Shown here piece by piece: positions 12,401 to 23,060 of a stretch of 64,000 bases of DNA. The stretch covers positions 124,001-188,000 of the forward strand of contig QPMI01000123.1 in assembly GCA_004431415.1 (NCBI GenBank). The letters run 5' to 3'. The notes below the pieces were generated by a model. The model worked only from the letters and a program-made list of their open reading frames with translations. It was not told the origin of the DNA and ran no database searches. Numbering within the stretch: the stretch's first letter is position 1; every line of letters begins with the position of its first letter. This DNA is from Cyanophora paradoxa (taxonomy: Eukaryota > Glaucocystophyceae > Cyanophorales > Cyanophoraceae). The position numbers and the translations under genes are program-made.

Positions 12401-13871
12401 CCCAACGCCGGCGGCGGTGCGGCCAGCCGACGCCTCGCCCCTCCCCGCCTCACGGGCCCGCCAGGCACCGTCTTCTCCTTCACGGTGGCCCTCCGCCGCG
12501 CCTCCCCCGCCGACGAGTGCGCTCCCCGCCCCGAAGCAGCGCGCCGGGCCGCCGGCGCCTGAGCCCGCCCCCGCACGCGCAGGGCCCCGGAGGGCGGGCC
12601 GGCGTCCCCGCTGCGGGGCCTGCGCGTCGCCGTCGCCTCGCCGTACCCCGAGGAGCGCTGCTTCTTCGAGGTGCCGCCGCGCCCCTCCCCGCGGGCCCAC
12701 GAGCCGGGCCCGAGCGGCGCCTCGGGCCAGGTGGAGCTCGGGCGCGAGGGCGCGGTCTGCGCGGCGGCGCCCACGCTGCTGCTCGCCCTCGCCGCCGGCG
12801 GCCGCCCCGACCTCCTCCTCCTCGACGCGGTGCCCCTGCCCCCGCCCCAGCGTGCGCCCTGTACCCCCTCGAGCCCCGCGGGGGCGCAGGGCCAGGCGGG
12901 GGACCTGGCGGCGCTCCCGGCGGCCCCGCCGGCCGTCCTCCTCGGCTCCAGCGGGCCCCGCTCCGCCGCCCCGGCCCCGGGCCCCCTGGGCCGGCCCGTG
13001 GCGCCCCGCCCGCTCCGCCGCGCCGCCCTCTTCCGCCTCCTCCGCCGCGCCCTCGCCGCCGCAGGCCCCGGCCCCGGCCCCGGGTTGCGCCGGCCCTCGC
13101 TGCCCCTGCCGGGCACGACGGGAGCCCGCTGCCGGCCGCCCTCGAGCTCTCGGCGACGCCGCCCCGCGCCGCCGCCGCCCTCCCGCCGCTGGACCCCCTG
13201 CGGGGCCGGCCCCCTCCCCCTCCCTCCGCATCCTCGTCGCCGAGGCGCCCCCACGCCCCTCCCCCTCCCCGCGCACCCGGGGAGCTGAGCGGGCGTACCC
13301 CCGCAGGACAACGCGGTGAACATGAAGCTGGTGGTGCGGCTGCTGGGGCGCTGGGCCTGCCCCCGCCCGCCACCGCCGGCAACGGCCTCGAGGCCCTCGC
13401 CGCCTGCCGCGCCCGCCCCTTCGACGCCGTTGTCCGCCCCCGGAGCCCCCGCCCCGCCGCCCCGCCTTCGCTGACGCCCCTCCCCCGCCCGCGCGCAGCT
13501 CATGGACGTCTCGATGCGCGCCCCGGGCCCCGCCCCCGCCCTCGCGCTCCCGCCGGGGGCCCCCGCTGAGCCTCGCCGCGCAGGCCGGTGCTGGACGGGA
13601 TCGCGGCGACGCGGCGGATCCGCCTCGAGGCGCCCCACCAGCCCCGCATCCTCGCCCTCACGCGCGCCCCGCCCCGCCCCGCCCCCGCGCCCTGCCCCGG
13701 CGCCCCGCCTGAACCGGCCGGCGCAGGGCGAACGGGAGCGAGGAGGACCGGCGGGGGTGCCTGGGGGCGGGGATGGACGACTTCCTGCGCAAGCCCATCC
13801 GCCTCGCCGACCTCCGCTCCGCCCTCGCCGCCCTCCCCGCCCCCCCACGCCCCGGCCCCGGCCCCCTCTAG
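9425..13871 (+). CDS. Ethylene-receptor-like hybrid histidine kinase (EBD-GAF-HisKA-HATPase-REC-REC)
   Basis: A membrane sensor kinase. Exon 1 (ATG at 9425 or 9434) carries SDGVIAFSYFLIP, matching the first helix of the ethylene-binding domain including its Asp. Exons 2 and 3 join to CGATH, the Cys/His pair that binds copper in ETR1. A third hydrophobic helix (VVSALTAALLFVFVPLLL) follows, then a helical linker and a GAF-like domain (about 10131-10970). HisKA has FIACMTHELRTPLN near 11130. The ATPase keeps the N box (SNGVKFTP), the G1 box GIGIPPE and the G2 box GGTGLGLAISKK. A first receiver (12600-13070) is degenerate. The second (13225-13871) has VAEDN, LMDVSMPVLDG and FLRKPI, so phosphorelay is likely. 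Three introns in the second receiver (13245-13306, 13516-13583, 13662-13726) use GC donors. The ligand is inferred from family resemblance only. Confidence 0.85.
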
Positions 13872-14470
13872 ACCTCACCCCCGCCCCCCGGGCCCCGCAT
13901 GTACCCCAGTGTACACTCCTGCACAGCTGCTCTAGATCTTCAGTCAGTCGCTGAGTTATTCAGGCTACTAGGCTACGTATACCATTGTACGTTTGCTTCC
14001 GTTACTAAGTTGGGCTTAACTAGACTCAGATACATGTACAAAGATTGCTACGTGTAATATACTTACTGAGATACAATATGAGAGCCTCGAATATCAGCCT
14101 GACGTCGACTTATATATATTTGCTGAGCCACAGTCACTAGTGCTGGCCCACTGGGCCGGGCCAGTCATGTACCGTAGTAGTACGTAAACACGATTCTAAT
14201 TCAACGACTCCATCGAGCGCCACAATCTGTCATGCATCAAGCGCCACATTCCAATTCAAAAACTATTATGCATCGAGCGCCACAATCTGTCATGTAGTGC
14301 GGGGCGGAAAAACTACATAAATACGTAAACTATGTACATCTAGAAGCGGAAATACTCAATAAATACGTTAACTATGTTCGCCTAAAGGCAGCCTCGCGGG
14401 GGAGCGCAAGAGCCGGTGCGCCGTGGCAGCGCACGGGCTGGCCTCGTGGGGCCAGAAGCGCGGGGCGGGG
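13872..14470. other. Convergent, AT-richer intergenic interval
   Basis: Six hundred nucleotides between the kinase stop and the stop of the lysine-rich gene. It is clearly AT-richer than the genes, with TATATATA near 14110 and short direct repeats in its second half. No coding frame is seen. Confidence 0.5.
14211..14377. repeat. Two short direct-repeat families
   Basis: The motif CATCGAGCGCCACAATCTGT occurs at 14211 and 14271, with a diverged copy at 14235. Immediately after, a unit of about 34 bases starting GCGGAAA and ending AACTATGT occurs at 14304-14335 and 14346-14377. The tandem arrangement is visible directly. No function is apparent. Confidence 0.7.
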
Positions 14471-16678
14471 TCAGCAGAGGGGCAGGTGGAGGGCGTCGTG
14501 GGCGAGGCCGATGACCGCGCCCTCCGCGTGGGGCCCCGCGAAGCCCTCCCCGTCCCCGTCCTGCCCGCACCCCCGCCCCCGCCGGTCAGCCCCCGCAGCA
14601 GGGGCGCGCGCGGGGCGGCGCACGGCGAAGTCTCCGCCGTCGCCGGCCTCGAACGCCGCCCCGCCCTGCGCGGCCGCCTCAGCGGGGCCGGGGCGGGGCG
14701 GGGCGGCGGGCGCGGGGCGCACCGCCTCCTCGGCGCCGGGGGCGCGGTAGGGACGGCCCCCTCCTCCTCCAGGCCCGCCGCCTGCGCCTCCGCGTCCACC
14801 CGCGCCTCCCGGGCGCCGCCTCGGCCGGCGGGGCCTCCTCGGCGGGCGGGGCCTCCTGCGGCTGCTCTTCGGCGGGCGGGGCCTCCTGCTGCGGCTCCTC
14901 GGCCGGCGGGGCCTCTTCAGCCGGGGGCTCCTGGGCGGGCGGGGCCTCCTGCGGCTGCTCTTCGGCGGGCGGGGCCTCCTGCTGCGGCTCCTCGGCCGGC
15001 GGGGCCTCTTCCGCCGGGGGCTCCTGGGCGGGCGGGGCCTCCTGCGGCTGCTCTTCGGCGGGCGGGGCCTCCTGCTGCGGCTCTTCGGCCGGAGGGGCTT
15101 CCTCAGCCGGCGGCTCCTGGGCGGGCGGGGCCTCCTCAGAAGGCGGTGCCTCCTGTGGCTGCTCTTCGGCGGGCGGGGCCTCCTGCTGCGGCTCCTCGGC
15201 CGGCGGCGCCCCCTGCGGCTCCTCCTGTGCGGGCGCCTCCTCCGGCGGCGGCGGCGGCTGCGCGCTGCCGTCGTCCGCCTGGCCGCCCGTCAGGCCGGCA
15301 GCGTGCCGCGAGGGGCGGCGGGGCGGGGGCGGGGCGCACGGCCTGGCCCTGGTCCTGGTCGGGCTCCGGCTGCACCGCCTTCGCGACGGCCGCCGCCTGC
15401 GGGCGCGGGACCGCCGGGTCGGAGGGGGCGCCCCGCCGGGCCCGGCCGCTGCGGGACCGCACCTTCTTGACCCAGCGGCCGCCCTTCTGCGCCCACTTGG
15501 CGCCCTTGTACTTGCCGGCGAGCTTGCCGAGGCCCTTCTTGCCCTGCGGGGCGGGCGCCGGGGGGTCGGCGGGGTCGTGCGGGGCGGGCGGGGCGGGGCG
15601 GGCGGGCCAGCTTCATGGCGCGGGCCTTGGCGCGCGACGCGAGGAACTTCTTCAGGCCCTGCGCTCCCTCAGCGCCCCGCCCCGGCCCCGGCCCCGCCCC
15701 CGCGCCCCCGCACCGCCTTCCCCTTGAGGCCCTGCGCTCCGGGGCCCCGTCAGCGGCGTGCGGGGGCGGGCGGGGCCGCCCTCCGTGCCCCCACCCCCCG
15801 CACCTTGGCCTTGAGCAGCTTCGCCTTGCGCAGGCCCTTGAGCAGGCCCTGCGCCCCCGGCCCCGCCCTGTCAGCCCCGAGGCGCCCCGGCGCGCGCGGC
15901 GGTGGGGGCGGGGGGGGGCGCGGGCCTTCCTGCCGCCCCCGGACCCGTCGTCGTCCTGGTCGCTCAGCTGGTCGTGCAGCTTCTCCGCGTGCTTCCCCGC
16001 CTTCCCGAGGCGTCAGCGGCCGCCCCCGCAGCGGCCCCGGTGAGGGGTAGCACCTTCTTCCCCAGCTTGCCGCCCTTCTTGAGCTTGCCCAGCTTGCCCT
16101 TCTTGCCTAGCTTGCCCTTCTTGCCCAGCTTGCCCTTCTTCCCCTTCTTGCCGCTTTTCTTGCCCTTCTTGCCCTTCTTGCCCTTCCGCATCGCCCGCTT
16201 GCCGTGCTGCGCGCGGGCCACGCGGCGCCTCAGCGACGGGCGCCGGCGCGGGAACGCGGCACGCCCGTCAAGAGGAAGGAGACCTTGCCGAGCTTGGCGC
16301 CCTTCTTGCCCAGCTTCGCAAGCATCTGCGGCCCGCAGCCCGGGGGCCCCGCGTCAGCGCCCCCCGGTGCGCCCGGCCGCTCGGCAGCGGCCCCTCGAGT
16401 TGGCAGCTCGCACGCGCCTTGCCCTTCTTGCCGAGCTGATGAAACGGTTAGCAATGAAAGCGACGGTGCAAGAAGATGCGGGGACGAACCTTGGCGAGCT
16501 TGGCTGCTTTGGCCCCCAGCTTCGCTACCTGCAAATGCGACGCGGAACGCAGAGAGGCGTCGGCCGGGGACCCCGCCGGGCCGCGACTCGGAGGCCGGCC
16601 CCGTCCCCGCTGCAGCGCGGCCCCGCAAAAAAACTGCACCTTGGCGATTTTCGCTGCCTTGGCCCCAATCTTCGCAGC
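14471..16678 (-). CDS. Unrecognised lysine-rich repeat protein built from mini-exons, with acidic Pro/Glu repeat tail
   Basis: I do not recognise a family. Reading the minus strand, short exons with good splice motifs each encode a small cationic module: AAKIGAKAAKIAK (from 16678), VAKLGAKAAKLAK, MLAKLGKKGAKLGK, then a longer run of KKGKKGK and KLGKKGKLG (about 16060-16220). Further modules are GLRKAKLLKAK, GLKKFLASRAKARAMKL and GKKGLGKLAGKYKGAKWAQK (about 15460-15650). The protein then switches to an acidic, proline-rich region with a 31-residue tandem repeat (14841-15230) and ends in GFAGPHAEGAVIGLAHDA with stop at 14471-14473. The cationic modules look like amphipathic helices, as in linker-histone tails, silica- or mineral-associated polycations, or cationic peptide precursors. 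That is analogy, not homology. The first exon and any signal peptide were not found. At least eight introns are present, some with GC donors. Confidence 0.6.
14841..15230 (-). repeat. 93-bp coding tandem repeat (31 residues, Pro/Glu/Ala/Gln)
   Basis: Starts of near-identical units fall at 14841, 14934 and 15027, with a diverged fourth at about 15120, giving a 93-bp period that keeps reading frame. The minus-strand translation alternates EAPPAEEPQQ, EAPPAEEQPQ and EAPPAQEPPAEE. Near-identity of the units suggests recent expansion. Confidence 0.85.
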
Positions 16679-17494
16679 CTGAGAGGTTCCAATCTGTTAG
16701 AGGCGGCCGCGCTGCAGCACGGATCTAATGGGCGGCGTTCGCGCCCCGGACGGGCAGCGCGGATCTAAGCGCCAGCTCGCCACGTGGCGGGCGCAAAAAC
16801 GGCGCTCCACTCTGAAGAGCTGAGGTAGTCTACTAAAGAGGTTTCGTTCGACAGTGACCGCGGACGGCGGCGGCACGGCGGGATCCGGAGATCTAGATCC
16901 GGATGGCACCAGTCGGGCGGGAGTCGGTGCTAGGTCCGGTCAGGGAGCTTGTAGGCGAGCCGCTGCACCCCCTCTGGCGTTTATGTTCTTTATGTTCCGC
17001 ATGCCCATCGCGCACGCACCATGACGGCGCCCTTGATGAGGAATGGGAGAAAGAACGGCATCTTGGAGTCCTCTGTTTAGCGAAGCTGCGGCGTTAACAC
17101 CGAGGTCCTCGAGAACCCTCCGAATCTGCGCCGAGGCATGAGCGGCGGGGCGAGAGCGGCGGCCCCGGGCGTGCCGGGGAGGTGTACGACGGCAAGCTCA
17201 CCAGCGCCGAAGCCGCAGTCCGCGGGCCCAGACGCGGCGAACACGTTCGGAAACACGAACTATATCAGGCGTAGCGAACGAGAGCGCTGCGCTGGGCCCG
17301 TCCTCTCGCAGACTCGCTTGACGGGTACCACCTCGTCTCCGGCGCGGGGTACAGGACAAGATAGTAACCGCCCGCGAAAAGAGCGAAAAGAGCGCGGCAG
17401 GGGCGCCGTAGCCTTTTCCACGACCTAAGGCGATCGGGCTGCTCGCGGCTGCTGTGACCGGGCCTTCCCCACTTTGGATCCGATCGGCGGCGCG
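16679..17494. other. Divergent interval upstream of the lysine-rich and F-box genes
   Basis: About 800 nt. It should hold the missing first exon(s) of the lysine-rich gene on the minus strand and the F-box gene promoter on the plus strand. Repeated BglII/BamHI-like hexamers (AGATCT, GGATCC) cluster around 16880-16900. No convincing exon was assigned. Confidence 0.4.
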
Positions 17495-18923
17495 ATGTCG
17501 GACACGCCGGTCGCGGGCTTGAGGGACCCGCTGGAGTGCCTGCCGATCGACCTCTTTCTTCTGGTCGTATCGAGCCTGTCGGCCGAGGACCTCCGGCGCG
17601 CGGCTGCGGTCTGCTCGGCGTGGCGCGAGATCTGCGGTGCGCCGCGCGTGGGCAACCCTCGGGATAGAGATATTCAGTCGTTGGCTTTCACGCGGCGGCC
17701 GTACACGCGCCCGCCGCGCCTCGAGCCCCGAGCCGGCGCGCGCGCCTCGAGCTCACTGGGAGCGGCGCGCGCAGACTCGGAGGCCGTGTGGCGGCCGCTG
17801 TGCATGCTGAGCTGGGCGGGCAAGCTGCCGCTCAAAGCGAACTGCGATGCGCCGCCTTACGCGCCCGACGAGGTGCCTCCGCCCCCCGCGCCGTCGGCCG
17901 CCGCCGCAGCCGCTGCAGATCCAGCCCCAGGGCCCCGCTTCCGGGAGCACCCCGATTGCCGCAGCCCCATGACTCGAGAAGCATAGGCTGGGGCTTGACA
18001 GGAACCAGAGTGCGCGCGGCGCGGGTCGCCGGCCTCTGACCGGGGCGCTGGCAGGCCGGCGGGGCGTGGCGGGGGCGGGGGTGGAAGGAGCGGCACGGGC
18101 GGGTGGAGCGGGAGCTGCGGCGCACGGCAATCACCGCCGAGGACCTCACCGGCACCTCCTGGCGCTTCCGCGTCCGCCCGCCCGCCGGCCCCCCGCCGCG
18201 TCGGGGCCGGCGGGCTGAGGGCGGGGGCGGCGCGGGGGCAGCTGCGGGCGAGCCCCAACGCCTCGCCGGACCGCGTCGTGCGGACCTTCACCGCCGACGG
18301 CAACTGCGCGCCCCGCCCGCCCCGCCCCGCCCCGGCTGCCAGGCGCACCCTGACCGGACCCTACTCGCCCCCCCCCCCCCCCCCCCGTTCCCTGCAGACG
18401 TCTGCCCGTGGTTCATAATGAGTGCGCGCCCACTGGGCGGCCGCCGGGGGGCCGGCGCCGCCTCACTGCGAGGGGGCGCAGAGTGGTCGATCCTGGAGGG
18501 GGCGGGGAGCCCGCGGGGCGAGAGGGACCTCCTGGAGGGCTCCCCGGGCCGGATGCGCCGCGCCGCCCCCGGGCCCCGCGTGCAGGTCGGCGACTTCCCG
18601 CCCTTCCTCGCCCGCCGCTCCGAGGGTACGCGCCCCGGGCCCCCGGGCCCCCGGTCCCCGCGGGGCGCCTCGGAGCGGGGCCGGGGCCGAGGGGCGGGGC
18701 GCGGGGCGCAGACCACGGGTGGGTGCTGACGAACAACTACGTCGAGCTCCGCTCCACCGGCTTCGGCCCCCCCGCCCCGACCCCGCCCACCCCCAGCCCC
18801 CCGCCCCGCCCCGCCCCTAGCCGGCCCCGCGGCCCGCGCGCCCGCGCCGAAGCCAGCAGCCGCAGCCGCGCGCGCCGGCTGCAGCTGCCGGGCCCGAGGC
18901 CTGTATACCATACCAGCGTTTAG
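17495..18923 (+). CDS. F-box protein with C-terminal W/F-rich domain
   Basis: Probably a substrate receptor of an SCF ubiquitin ligase. The ATG at 17495 starts a protein whose residues 11-47 form an F-box (DPLECLPIDLFLLVVSSLS, then AAAVCSAWREICG). Intron 17637-17772 joins this to DSEAVWRPLCMLSW, the usual W-x-x-L continuation. A later exon (18061-18170) reads VERELRRTAITAEDLTGTSW, followed by RTFTADGNC, VGDFPPFLARRSEG and WVLTNNYVELRSTGF. This resembles the small beta-rich C-terminal domain of some plant and algal F-box proteins. The reading frame runs to a TAG at 18921-18923. Introns are short and C-rich and include a poly-C tract at about 18367-18386. Exon edges between 18170 and 18720 are tentative. 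Confidence 0.7.
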
Positions 18924-20340
18924 CGCGGACGTCGACGGCGCGCGCCGTTCGCTGGCGTTCAGCGCTCTTGTACATCAGCTCCGCAGTTACATTTCGTGCC
19001 CGCGCAGTCTCTATTCTTTTCCCAGCAGTGTACTCGTAGATCTGGTTCTAGAGGGGGGTGCCCCGGCCTGGATCGGACTCCGGATCAGGCATGTAATTCG
19101 CTTCGAGGTTCCTGAAAGCCCTCGCAATCGGCCTTTCGCTTTGGACTATTGTAATTACGTATACTATTACTCGAGTCATGGCTTGAGTAGGGACTTTAAT
19201 AGAAATAACAGGTAGGGTGGGGTAGTTTTCGAGTATACTATGATACGTTGCAGTATTCAACGTCTGATCATGACCTAGGACTGCATGCGCAGCTGCGAGC
19301 CGCAGCGCCGCGGCACATGCATGCCGCAGTTTCAAGTTTCACTCTCAGAGCGCTAGCTATAGCTAGTTTTGTGGAATTCGAAGCTAAGTGCAGGATTAAA
19401 TACATCCGTAAAACATTGCCAGGCTGCAGGCCTAGGTCCGCGCACTCGTGCAGCGTGCGCAGGTCTTAGCTATATATCTAGATCTAGATCTAGATCTACA
19501 TACATGTACAGGGGCACACGGCAGCACGCGTCGGCCTAGCCTAGTAGGTCGCGATCGCCGAGCCTCAGAGTCGACGCGCGCGTACGTCCTGTGCACTGCA
19601 GCTGCAGCTGCGGAATGCGCAGCTGCAGGCTAGGCGCCGGCCGGCACCGCGGCGCGCGGCGCCGCGGCGGCGCGCAATTTTAAAGCTGTGGCCCAGCTGC
19701 CCGGCTACGTATACAGGGTAGCCTAGTAGCAGCCTGAGTCAGGGCCTAATATATAGGCTAGGCCTTGGCAGCTGCGCGTGCAGGGTCTTCGAATTCGATC
19801 AAATTCGAATGCAGGGTCTTCGAATTCGATCAAATTCGGGCCGCGCCGGTACCCCGGTTGGGCGTGAAAAAAGTCGCTTGAAATTTCGTGATCCATTCGC
19901 CGCGTCACCGAGCCGACGTCACGCACACGACAACCTCACGACAATTTCGTCGACAAACATCCGATGATCGCGGCAGATCGCCATCGAACTCCGACGCTTT
20001 CAAGCACGGTCAAGGGGGGCGGGCGATCGGCGCAGCAGCAGCTTCATCAAGGCTTGCAGGCTAGCTATAGTAGCAGCAGCGCCTGAGAACTGCGCGCGCG
20101 GCAGCAGCACGATCGGCGATCGCTCAGCTCTTTTCAGCAGTTTCCACGTCGTCCACGAGCGCAACGGTGGCAGCACCTTCTTCCAACTTGGCAAGGAGCG
20201 AGCTACCAATTGCAAGCTTTAAACTGCAACAGCGCGGAATCGGGATTCCCTGGGGCCTATACGCGCGCGCGCGCGCCGCACGCGTGACGCGTACTGCGGT
20301 ACGGTGAGAGGCCGCGAGGAGTGGCGGCGAGGAGGGCGGG
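18924..20340. other. Long AT-richer intergenic region with restriction-site-like palindromes
   Basis: About 1.4 kb between two plus-strand genes. Composition is markedly less GC-rich, dense in AGCT, GATC, CTAG and TGCA palindromes. A (CTAGAT)n run lies at 19477-19497 and an alternating GC tract at about 20260-20280. A 27-base unit beginning CAGGGTCTTCGAATTCGATC is directly repeated at 19781 and 19812. No exon was supported. Confidence 0.5.
19781..19838. repeat. Direct duplication of a 27-base unit
   Basis: CAGGGTCTTCGAATTCGATC plus AAATTCG occurs twice, at 19781-19807 and 19812-19838, four bases apart. Confidence 0.8.
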
Positions 20341-22463
20341 ATGCTCGTCCTGTGCGTGCTCTTCGCCGGCCTGCTGGCCGCCGAGCTCATGGGCGACCGC
20401 GACGAGCGCCCCCGCCCGCGGCCGCCCAAGCCGCGCCCGGCCGGCCATGGCCACCCGCGCCGCCTCTCCGCCTTCGTCTCCTCGTCGCTCGGGAGCCCGA
20501 CCGCCTGCACCGCCAGCGGCCCCGACGCGGAGCTCGGCGCCGGCCGCGCCGGCGCCGCCACGTGCGCGTGCGGCGGGACCGTTATTGCGGCGGCGTGCAC
20601 GTGCTCGAAGAATAATCTGAGCCTGAACCTGGAGCCGTGCATGGAGCGCGACCCGCCGGCGTCGGGCGCTTCTCGCCGGCCGGGCGCCCATTTCGTACGC
20701 GTGCGCGCGAGCGCCGCTCGCCTTGCCGCCTTCGTTCGCGGTAAGCTCGTTTGGAATTCTTCGGATGAATTCCGAGAGAACCGGAGGATCAAAATGAGAT
20801 GGCTGATCGTGGGCGGGGGCGTGCAGGCCTGTGGCGTGACCCGATCGAAGAGTACCGCCGCCTGGAGGCGCCCGTGAGGCCACCCCCGGCACCCGCGCCG
20901 GCGGCCGCGCGCTGGTGGCGAGGCGGCCGGTGGCGCGGCGCCTGGTCTCTCGCCCGCGTCGCGTCCGCCCTCCCCTTCACCCATGCCTGCCCCACCCCCC
21001 GCGCTGAGAGCGCCCCCGGGCGCCGGGCGGCCGGCAGGGCGTACATCCTGAGCGTCTTCCTGACCCCCGTCCTCGGCCTCCCCGAGCTCTTCCGCCTGGT
21101 CCGCCCCCGCCGCCCTCCACTGGATCTGCCGGCCGAGGGGGCGGGGCGGGGCCAGCTGCTGGTGGCGGGGGCGCTGGTGGAGTGCCTGCGGGACCGGCGC
21201 TCGCGCAACGCGCTGCGCTACCTCTCCCCCGTCCTCGTCTATCTCGCGCTCTTCTCGGAGCAGCGCGCCGTGCCCGCCGCCCTGCGCCCGCCCATCGTCG
21301 CCGGCCTCCTCCCCGCCTGGGACCGCGCCCTCCTCGTCCGCCCCGCCCCGCCCCGCCCCGCCCCGGGCCCCTCCTCCCGCCCGACGCGGGCCGGGGGTAG
21401 GGGGCGCGCGCGGATGAGATCTTTGCGCAGAACCCGTCGGCCCCCCTCGACCTCCTCGCCGGTCCGCCCCGGCCGCGGGCCCGGGCCCCTCCCGCGCGGC
21501 CCCGCAGGCGCCCGCCCCGGGCCCCGCCCGCCCTCACCCCCTCGCGCCCCCCCAGGGCTCTGCTACGGGGTGATGCACTACCTCTCCCCCTTCTTCTTCT
21601 TCGTCTTCCTCTGGTCCCGCAGCACCCCGGCCCTCAAGGCCCGCACACCCGCCCCCGGCCCGCGCCATCGCGCCGCCCCTCACGCGGGGGCGGGGCAGGT
21701 GGCGGCGCGGGCGTTCGGGCGGATGAACACGCTGGCGGTGCTCGTGCAGTTCCTCTTCCCCACGTGCCCCCCCTGGTACGACGCCGTCTACGGCCCCGCG
21801 CCCCCGGACTACTCCATGCTCGGGTGCGCCCGCCCCTCTTCCGAGATCCCGCACTCGAGGCTGCAGTGCGCATGCAGCTCTCCCTCGAGTCTGAGGCGGG
21901 GCCGGGGCAGGAACGCGGCGGGGCTGCTGCGGGTGGACCGCCTGCTGGGCGCCTCCTTCTTCGGCCCCGCCTTCGAGCGCAGCCCGCTCGTCTTCGGCTC
22001 CTTCCCCTCCCTCCACGCCTGCTGGCCCCTCTTCTTCGCCCTCTTCGGCGCCCGCCTCGACCGCCTCCTCCTCCTCGTCTTCCTCCCCCACGCCCTCTGG
22101 GTCGCCTGGGCGGTGCTCTACCTGCGGCACCACTTCCTCGTCGACGTCCTCGCCGGCCACGCCCTCGCCCTCGCCACCTCCCTCGCCGCCCGCGACTCCT
22201 ACGCCCGCGCCCTCCGCGCCCCCTGCCCCTGCGAGCTCGAGCTCCGCGCGGGACCGGCGGCGGCGGCGGGCAGCGCGAGCGCGAGCTCGGGGGCTGCGAC
22301 GTCGACGGGCAGCTGCGACGAGCCCGAGCGCGAGCCCGAGGCCGCCGGCGAGGCGGGGGGCGCCCGCGGCTGCGGCTGCGATGGCGAGGGCCTCGGGCTC
22401 GAGGTCGTCGTCGAGGCGGCAGCAGCGCCGGCCCCGCCCCTCACCGCCCCGAAGTGTCGCTAG
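20341..22463 (+). CDS. AUR1-like inositol phosphorylceramide synthase (PAP2 superfamily)
   Basis: Predicted to transfer phosphoinositol from phosphatidylinositol to ceramide in Golgi or ER membranes. Exon 1 (ATG 20341) begins MLVLCVLFAGLLAAELMG, a hydrophobic signal or anchor segment. A canonical GTAAG intron (about 20740-20825) joins it to LWRDPIEEYRRLEAP. Later exons carry RNALRYLSPVLVYLALFSEQ, DEIFAQNPSAPLDLLA, YGVMHYLSPFFFFVFLW, FPTCPPWYDAVYG and RVDRLLGASFFGPAFERSPL. The catalytic PAP2 motifs follow: VFGSFPSLHACWPLFFALFG and YLRHHFLVDVLAGHA. The order matches fungal AUR1, including PPWYDxxYG and the RVDxxLG motif. The C-terminal tail is Ser/Ala/Glu-rich and ends at the TAG 22461-22463. 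Exon edges at 21340-21560 are tentative. Confidence 0.8.
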
Positions 22464-23060
22464 GCTCCCAGGCTCGATCGCGAGCTCTCGCCCGCAGATT
22501 ATGTGCGCGTCGCAGATCCGGTCCCGCATCCGGATCAACTTGCAAATTCAATTGCAACTTGGCAATGCATCTTCGATTTCTAAACGTATTCATCTAGAAG
22601 TTTGCCAAGCTCAACGGTTGCCAGCTTCAATGTATGCCGAGCTTCATGCTGCAGTGCGAAGTCAGTACAACCCTCATATAGCATAGTCAGGGCCTCAGGG
22701 CCTCGCAGGCTCATGCCATCATGATCACTGAGTCAGGGCCTCAGGCCTGGGAAGCCTTGAAGGTTTAATTTTCGTTCACATGCACATGAGGCTCTAGATC
22801 TGAGACTCTGAGATCTAGATCATCGGATCATCGCTGCAGCTGACCGTCGGACTCTGTGATCAGATATTGCCAAGTTGCCAAGTTGACACGGATTCCATGA
22901 TTCGGGTTATCCGAGAGGGAGCTCGGAGTCCCCAGAGCGGCCGACCTCGAGTGCCCGGCCTTTCGCCCAGCGGCTCCGACGCTTCAACAAGCGCGCGGGC
23001 GATTCGATAGAATTAAAGAGATCCGCGTGTGGGCGGGCGGCGGGCGGGGCGGGGCGAGGG
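22464..23060. other. Convergent intergenic interval
   Basis: About 600 nt between the stops of the AUR1-like gene and WDR17. AT-richer, with short direct repeats such as AGTCAGGGCCTCAGG (22685 and 22731) and many GATC palindromes at 22790-22870. Nothing coding is seen. Confidence 0.5.
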
